DNA from: CAZNUP01 sp964609775
GTDB taxonomy: Bacteria; Patescibacteriota; Microgenomatia; JAMCZE01
NCBI GenBank assembly: GCA_964609775.1
Contig: CAZSSJ010000028.1
Location: 1 to 9,144 of the forward strand
Direction: 5' to 3'
DNA: 9,144 nucleotides
Shown here: positions 5,983-9,144 of the stretch, piece by piece
How positions within the stretch are numbered: the first letter of the stretch is position 1
Layout of the letters: each line of letters begins with the position of its first letter
Made by a program: the position numbers and the translations under genes
Notes under the pieces: generated by a model
Told to the model about the DNA's origin: nothing
Seen by the model: the letters and a program-made list of their open reading frames with translations, nothing else
Databases searched by the model: none

Positions 5983-6613
5983 ATCTGATCCCAAAATACC
6001 TTCTGTATGCTTCATCATCTTCCAACCCCTCAACCACCAAAATCTGAACCTTCTTGCCTAACTCATAATACCGTCTGAAATACTCCATCTCATTCTCGCA
6101 TGCATACGGAGCCAGATAGACACTGTTTTGAAGTTTATAAAACTTCATTGAATTCAAAAACAAGCGGAACACATCCCTCTTTCCCCGCTCTTTCTCCGGC
6201 ACATCATAAATCACCATCCGCCACTTTCCATCCCAACTCCTTCGGCTAATGTTTTCCGGCATCTCCTCAAGCTTATATCGAAAATATTTAATTCTACCCT
6301 TATCCGTAAGACTGACAACAATTGACCCATCGGCTTCCTTTATTAGCTTGACATCACGCTGCTTCTCCAAACGCCGCAGTAAAAGCGACAACCTTGCTTT
6401 ATCAAACTTGCTGTTATTAATTTCTTCTTCTTCGTCAAGTTTTCCCTTAACATACTTAATAATTGGCGTCACCCCCACCGGAACAGCCGGGATCACCACG
6501 CTCGCCCCGATAAGTCCTGCCGCCCCAACAAGAGCCAGCACATCCTTCACCACCGGAACGACAGCCCCTTTTAATTCCGTGCTTCTAACCGTCCTTTTTC
6601 TCCCTCGACTCAT
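5981..6613 (-). CDS. PaaX-like regulator with C-terminal Cas2-fold domain
   Basis: The 210-residue protein has a basic N-terminus (MSRGRKR), a hydrophobic segment at about 18-50, and a winged-helix-like part at about 66-112 containing LSLLLRRLEKQRDVKLIKEADGSIVVSLTDKGR. A ferredoxin-like domain at about 129-208 reads WRMVIYDVPEKERGKRDVFRLFLNSMKFYKLQNSVYLAPY. The D137 of YDVPE and the following R-x-x-F-R-x-x-L pattern are Cas2-like. The same domain forms the C-terminus of PaaX transcriptional repressors, so it is often annotated as Cas2 although no CRISPR locus is present. The winged helix argues for a DNA-binding regulator; nuclease activity is unproven. No Shine-Dalgarno site precedes the ATG at 6611-6613. 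The gene is framed by 34-bp repeats that include a palindromic site, a plausible autoregulatory operator. Confidence 0.75.
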   Translation of the reverse strand: MSRGRKRTVRSTELKGAVVPVVKDVLALVGAAGLIGASVVIPAVPVGVTPIIKYVKGKLDEEEEINNSKFDKARLSLLLRRLEKQRDVKLIKEADGSIVVSLTDKGRIKYFRYKLEEMPENISRRSWDGKWRMVIYDVPEKERGKRDVFRLFLNSMKFYKLQNSVYLAPYACENEMEYFRRYYELGKKVQILVVEGLEDDEAYRRYFGIR

Positions 6614-6641
6614 GTAATATAATGTGATTAATCAAACAAAA

Positions 6642-6675
6642 ACTATCCGATCGCTAAGTAATTGTTTAGTTAATT
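6642..6675. repeat. 34-bp direct repeat flanking the PaaX/Cas2-fold gene, right copy
   Basis: The second copy lies 29-62 bases upstream of the gene's ATG. Its palindrome, CTAAGTAATTGTTTAG at 6654-6669, differs from the left copy only at its two outer bases, T to C and A to G. These form the same outer pair, so symmetry is kept. Confidence 0.85.
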
Positions 6676-6712
6676 CATATACCCACTAGATTTAGAAATC
6701 AAGCCCGGAAAA

Positions 6713-6721
6713 TGTTAAAAT
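6713..6721 (+). promoter_or_regulatory. Extended -10 promoter for tRNA-Trp
   Basis: TGTTAAAAT provides TGn plus TAAAAT (6716-6721, 5 of 6 to consensus), 30 bases before the tRNA. A weak TTTAGA at 6691-6696 is the only -35 candidate, at a long 19-base spacing. Confidence 0.45.
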
Positions 6722-6730
6722 AACCCTGAG

Positions 6731-6752
6731 TTCAGATTCCAAAAAATCTGAA
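6731..6752 (+). other. Perfect 8-bp hairpin abutting the tRNA 5' end
   Basis: TTCAGATT (6731-6738), loop CCAAAA, AATCTGAA (6745-6752). The last base of the stem is base 1 of the tRNA acceptor. It lies in the predicted 5' leader of the pre-tRNA, where it could affect RNase P access, or it could be a recombination relic. Confidence 0.55.
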
Positions 6753-6822
6753 GGGGTGTCGTTCAGTGGTAGGACGCTCGTCTCCAAAACGGGCAACGAT
6801 AGTTCGATTCTATCCACCCCTG
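6752..6822 (+). tRNA. tRNA-Trp (anticodon CCA)
   Basis: A full cloverleaf can be folded. The acceptor is AGGGGTG (6752-6758) with CACCCCT (6815-6821), seven perfect pairs. The D stem is GTTC/GGAC with loop AGTGGTA. The anticodon stem CTCGT/ACGGG carries loop CTCCAAA with anticodon CCA at 6784-6786. The T stem is GATAG/CTATC with loop TTCGATT. A1-U72 and discriminator G73 (6822) are tryptophan identity features. The 3' CCA is not encoded (CAC follows). The serine recombinase frame on the other strand ends inside this gene. Confidence 0.93.
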
Positions 6823-8013
6823 CACGGCACTATTTTCAGCCCATGAAGACTCTAACTGGGCCGTCATAGTGGGCCGTTCCTCAGGTTCGAACTCTGCCGA
6901 AACTGTCGGCTCGACTTTTATGATCTCTCCGAAGAACAAATAGGGCTTTTGCACGTCTAGATAAAGTTTCTTGTCCTTCAAAATTAGGTTCGAACCAATA
7001 GTGTTGAGAATATCTCTCTTCCCTTCTAGCGTCCCAGTAGCGAAGCGGTAGCGGGCTTGAACAGCAAAATCCAATGCCGCCTCCAGATTCTCTATCCAAT
7101 TTTCGATCCTTTTGCCAGTTGCACCCATATACTCTTCAATAATCCTCTTTTCCTTGAGGATTTGACCTTTCTGCGTCTTAAACTCTTCATCTGAAAGCAA
7201 TGAGCCATCAGTATTCTGCGGAGAAATCTTCAACTTAACCAAGTTATCTAATCTCTGGATGCAGTTATCATAATTTTTTTGACTTTCCTGTATGACAATA
7301 TTTCTATCTTGAACTTCTTCTGTATTCAATTCGTTAAAATACTTCAGTGCCCATTGCTTAAATTCATCATTAATTCCTATCTGTCTCAATATTTCATCTA
7401 TTTGAGGTTCCAAATCTTTTAACTGAACTGACGCTTGAGTGCAATTTGAGTTTATCTTCCGCGTGCAGTGGTAATAAATGTAATGAAGAATAGTGGGGTC
7501 GTCCATATACTCCACTTTAACTTGACACTTCGGACAGGTATCCCGATTCAAAGAAGAAAACTTGTGGTGACATTCAGTGCAAATTGTCTGCCATTTTTCC
7601 TCGGCAGTGACAGCAGATCCACAAACGCACCGAATTAAACATGTAAATGCAAATGTCTTATGCTTCGGTTTAGGCAGATATTTAGCGCCAAGAAGCATTT
7701 GCACCCTTGTGAACTCCTCTTCTGTGATCATTGGTTTTCCTCGCCATTTATGCCAATTACCGCTCTTTTTTGGATATTCAAATTGGCCATAATAAAAGGG
7801 GTCATGGAACATATCATAAATCTTACTCAGAAACATTGGTTTTCCGCCCAACGTCCCTCGGATCGGTGTTCTGTAACCCCATTCCTTATTTAACATGTCT
7901 AAAATTTGAGCAACGCGATATTTACCTGTCAACATAGTCCTCCAAACCCGCTCGATAAGATCATAGATTCCAGGAATAGGAGTAAACTCGCCCAAACAGG
8001 ATCCAACCCTCAA
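6763..8013 (-). pseudogene. Large serine recombinase lacking its N-terminal catalytic domain
   Basis: The 416-residue frame matches only the middle and C-terminal parts of a CPR-type large serine recombinase. It has the Recombinase domain (about 12-110: IERVWRTMLTGKY, LNKEWGYRTP, IYDMFHDPFYYGQFEYPKKSG, PMITEEEFTRVQMLLG). Next come zinc-ribbon cysteines at RCVCG (129-132), TICTECHH, DTCPKC and YYHC...NSNC (about 144-191), and a coiled-coil helical region at about 235-310. The resolvase-like domain with the catalytic serine, normally about 140 residues upstream, is absent. Only a TTG could start the frame at 8013, and the frame closes at a TAG shortly upstream. The last 19 codons and TGA are antisense to tRNA-Trp, so that C-terminus (from GWIESNY) is not native recombinase sequence. 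This is an inactive remnant of an element probably integrated at the tRNA. Confidence 0.8.
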
Positions 8014-8014
8014 G

Positions 8015-8308
8015 ATCGAAAAATCATCACCATCGGCAAAAGCGCAACTCTATCCAGTTATTAAAGTCGTTGACGGCGATACACTTCAAGTCAAAATTGA
8101 TGGTAAAACCGAAACGATAAGATTAATTGGAATTGACACCCCCGAAATCGTTGACCCCCGAAAGCCAGTCCAGTGTTTTGCGGCCGAGGCTTCATTCAAA
8201 GCAAAAACTACATTGACAGGAAAAAGTGTCTCGTTAGAAGCTGACCCAACTCAAGGAGAAAGGGACAAATATAAAAGACTGTTGCGATATATCTTTCTAC
8301 AAATGTGA
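8015..8308 (+). pseudogene. Thermonuclease (SNase, micrococcal nuclease-like) fragment, both ends damaged
   Basis: The frame reads YPVIKVVDGDTLQV, TIRLIGIDTPEIVDP, CFAAEASFKAKTTLTGK and GERDKYKRLLRYIFLQ, the core of the staphylococcal nuclease family. The metal and catalytic residues are visible: Asp of DGDT, Arg of IRLIG, Asp-Thr-x-Glu of DTPE, and Arg of DKYKR. No start codon is in frame before a stop at 7964-7966, so the N-terminal signal or anchor is missing. After LLRYIFLQM the frame hits TGA at 8306-8308. The +2 frame there reads TNVNYGLASSN, which resembles the expected continuation, so a small frameshift probably lies near 8298-8304. It is divergent from the truncated recombinase, with their broken 5' ends touching. 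It cannot encode a full enzyme. Confidence 0.75.
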
Positions 8309-8333
8309 ATTACGGGTTAGCAAGCTCAAATAT

Positions 8334-8363
8334 TTGACTGTGTAAAGTTGCAGGGATCATACT
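8334..8363 (+). promoter_or_regulatory. Possible transposase promoter
   Basis: TTGACT at 8334-8339 and CATACT at 8358-8363 (4 of 6) are separated by 18 bases. They lie 44 bases before the transposase ATG. Confidence 0.35.
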
Positions 8364-8407
8364 GGTTCTGTGTTAAATATCTTTCTTTCGAAAGGAGAAC
8401 CAAGCAT

Positions 8408-9144
8408 ATGACCCCTGCCCTAAAAGTATACCAACAAAAAGAAAGTGAGGAGGAAAAACTTCTTCACCTGTTTATTTTCGTCGACACCATGCTCAAAAAA
8501 TGCCCTTTTAACAAGAGTCATCCGGGCCCCAAAGCTGAGCTGACTGATTCTGAGCTAATCACTCTGGCATTGTGGAGATTTCACCTGGGATTTTCTGATT
8601 GGAAACATGCCTATCTTTGTTTTCTCACTCACTACGATCGTGAGTTCCCCAACTTTCCAAGCTACAAGAATTTTCTTGCGGGGATCCAGAGAGTGACCAT
8701 AAAAGCCCTTTGGATATTGGGAGTTCTGATGGCTATTGCCAGAAAGGACAACGCTCTTTTAAAAATCCTGGATTCATCCAGCCTGCCAGTGTGTAAAAAC
8801 ACTCGGACAGGAAGTCATAAAGTGATGCGGCAATTTGCCTCCATTTCCAAAACTTCCCAAGGTTGGTTTTATGGACTCAAGCTCCATTTGGTGATTGACG
8901 CTGCTTCCAATCTGCTCTCAGTCCGAATTACTACTGGACAGTTTGATGACAGAGCGACAGTGATGTCCATGCTCAGAGGGCTGATTGGTAAATTTGTGGC
9001 TGATGCTGGATATCTTTCCGAAGTCCTGAAAACGAATCTTTTCAGAATGGGAAAAGTCTTCATCACCGCCGTTCGGAACAGCATGAAGCAGCTCATGACC
9101 AAAGAGCAACATGAGGACTTAAAAAGGAGGCAACTTGTGGAGGT
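8408..9144 (+). CDS. IS982-family DDE transposase (3' truncated by window)
   Basis: A total of 245 codons are visible, open to the window edge. The N-terminal part (about 1-110) is helical with the ELTDSELITLALW region typical of the DNA-binding half. The catalytic part has ILDSSSLPVCKNTR with D122, SQGWFYGLKLHLVID (150-164), TTGQFDDR, FVADAGYLSEVL with D199, NSMKQLM and KRRQLVE with E245, completing a DDE triad. This is the pattern of IS982-family (DDE_Tnp_1-like) enzymes. The ATG at 8408 is preceded by AGGAG at 8393-8397, a strong Shine-Dalgarno site of a kind not seen ahead of most other genes here, consistent with a recently arrived gene. It probably inserted in or next to the nuclease gene. 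Confidence 0.85.
   Translation, partial: MTPALKVYQQKESEEEKLLHLFIFVDTMLKKCPFNKSHPGPKAELTDSELITLALWRFHLGFSDWKHAYLCFLTHYDREFPNFPSYKNFLAGIQRVTIKALWILGVLMAIARKDNALLKILDSSSLPVCKNTRTGSHKVMRQFASISKTSQGWFYGLKLHLVIDAASNLLSVRITTGQFDDRATVMSMLRGLIGKFVADAGYLSEVLKTNLFRMGKVFITAVRNSMKQLMTKEQHEDLKRRQLVE

Larger units (their letters stand above)
8310..9144 (+). mobile_element. IS982-family insertion sequence, left part (right end beyond window)
   Basis: The element is defined by its transposase. Nuclease-like sequence stops at about 8340 at the latest, so the left end lies between about 8305 and 8350. The terminal inverted repeats and target duplication cannot be set because the right end is outside the window. 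The coordinate given for the left edge is therefore approximate. Confidence 0.6.

Noticed and set aside
5949..6675. CRISPR locus next to a Cas2-like gene
   Set aside because: Only two repeat copies, 693 bases apart with a gene between them; no spacer array and no cas1 or effector gene.
8869..9112. Minus-strand ORFs opposite the transposase
   Set aside because: The plus strand has clear DDE transposase motifs; these are antisense shadows.

Overview
The window looks like a chromosomal segment of a Patescibacteria/CPR-type bacterium, most like the Microgenomates group. This is inferred from the kinds of genes present: a membrane-anchored MurF-like ligase, a FemAB-type ligase, a PaaX/Cas2-fold regulator, a CPR-style large serine recombinase with a double zinc ribbon, and several very small orphan proteins. 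It also fits the tight gene packing and the near absence of Shine-Dalgarno sites. No marker gene here fixes the lineage.

Layout. 1-109: the 3' end of a rightward gene that I cannot identify. 106-4468: a compact leftward four-gene operon, transcribed in the order alpha/beta hydrolase, membrane MurF-like Mur ligase, DegT-type PLP aminotransferase, FemAB-type peptidoglycan ligase. Three genes overlap by 8 or 4 bases and the last is 4 bases away, which suggests a cell-envelope/peptidoglycan function. 4469-4524: a divergent promoter pair whose -10 boxes lie 6-7 bases from the start codons, so both transcripts are predicted to be leaderless. 4524-4816: a small rightward gene apparently broken by a -1 frameshift. 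4901-5251: a third probable leaderless promoter and a small single-pass membrane protein. 5260-5544: a small helical protein on the minus strand. 5545-5940: no intact gene. It holds a REP-like two-tier hairpin, what looks like a DUF5674 remnant with its middle deleted, and a cluster of three stem-loops associated with a repeated 18-mer. 5949-6675: a PaaX/Cas2-fold gene framed by two 34-bp direct repeats. Their only two differences are compensatory within a 16-bp palindrome.

6752-9144 is a mobile-element junk zone. It starts with a tRNA-Trp(CCA) gene. A large serine recombinase without its catalytic domain reads antisense into that tRNA. Back-to-back with it is a thermonuclease (SNase) fragment lacking both ends, then a partial IS982-family insertion sequence running off the window. 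The likely story is integration of a serine-recombinase element at tRNA-Trp, followed by a deletion or inversion that removed the N-termini of two divergent genes, and an IS insertion beside the nuclease remnant.

The best candidates for something undescribed are the repeat-flanked PaaX/Cas2 cassette with its covarying palindrome, and the structured repeat cluster just left of it. I see no complete defence system or CRISPR array.
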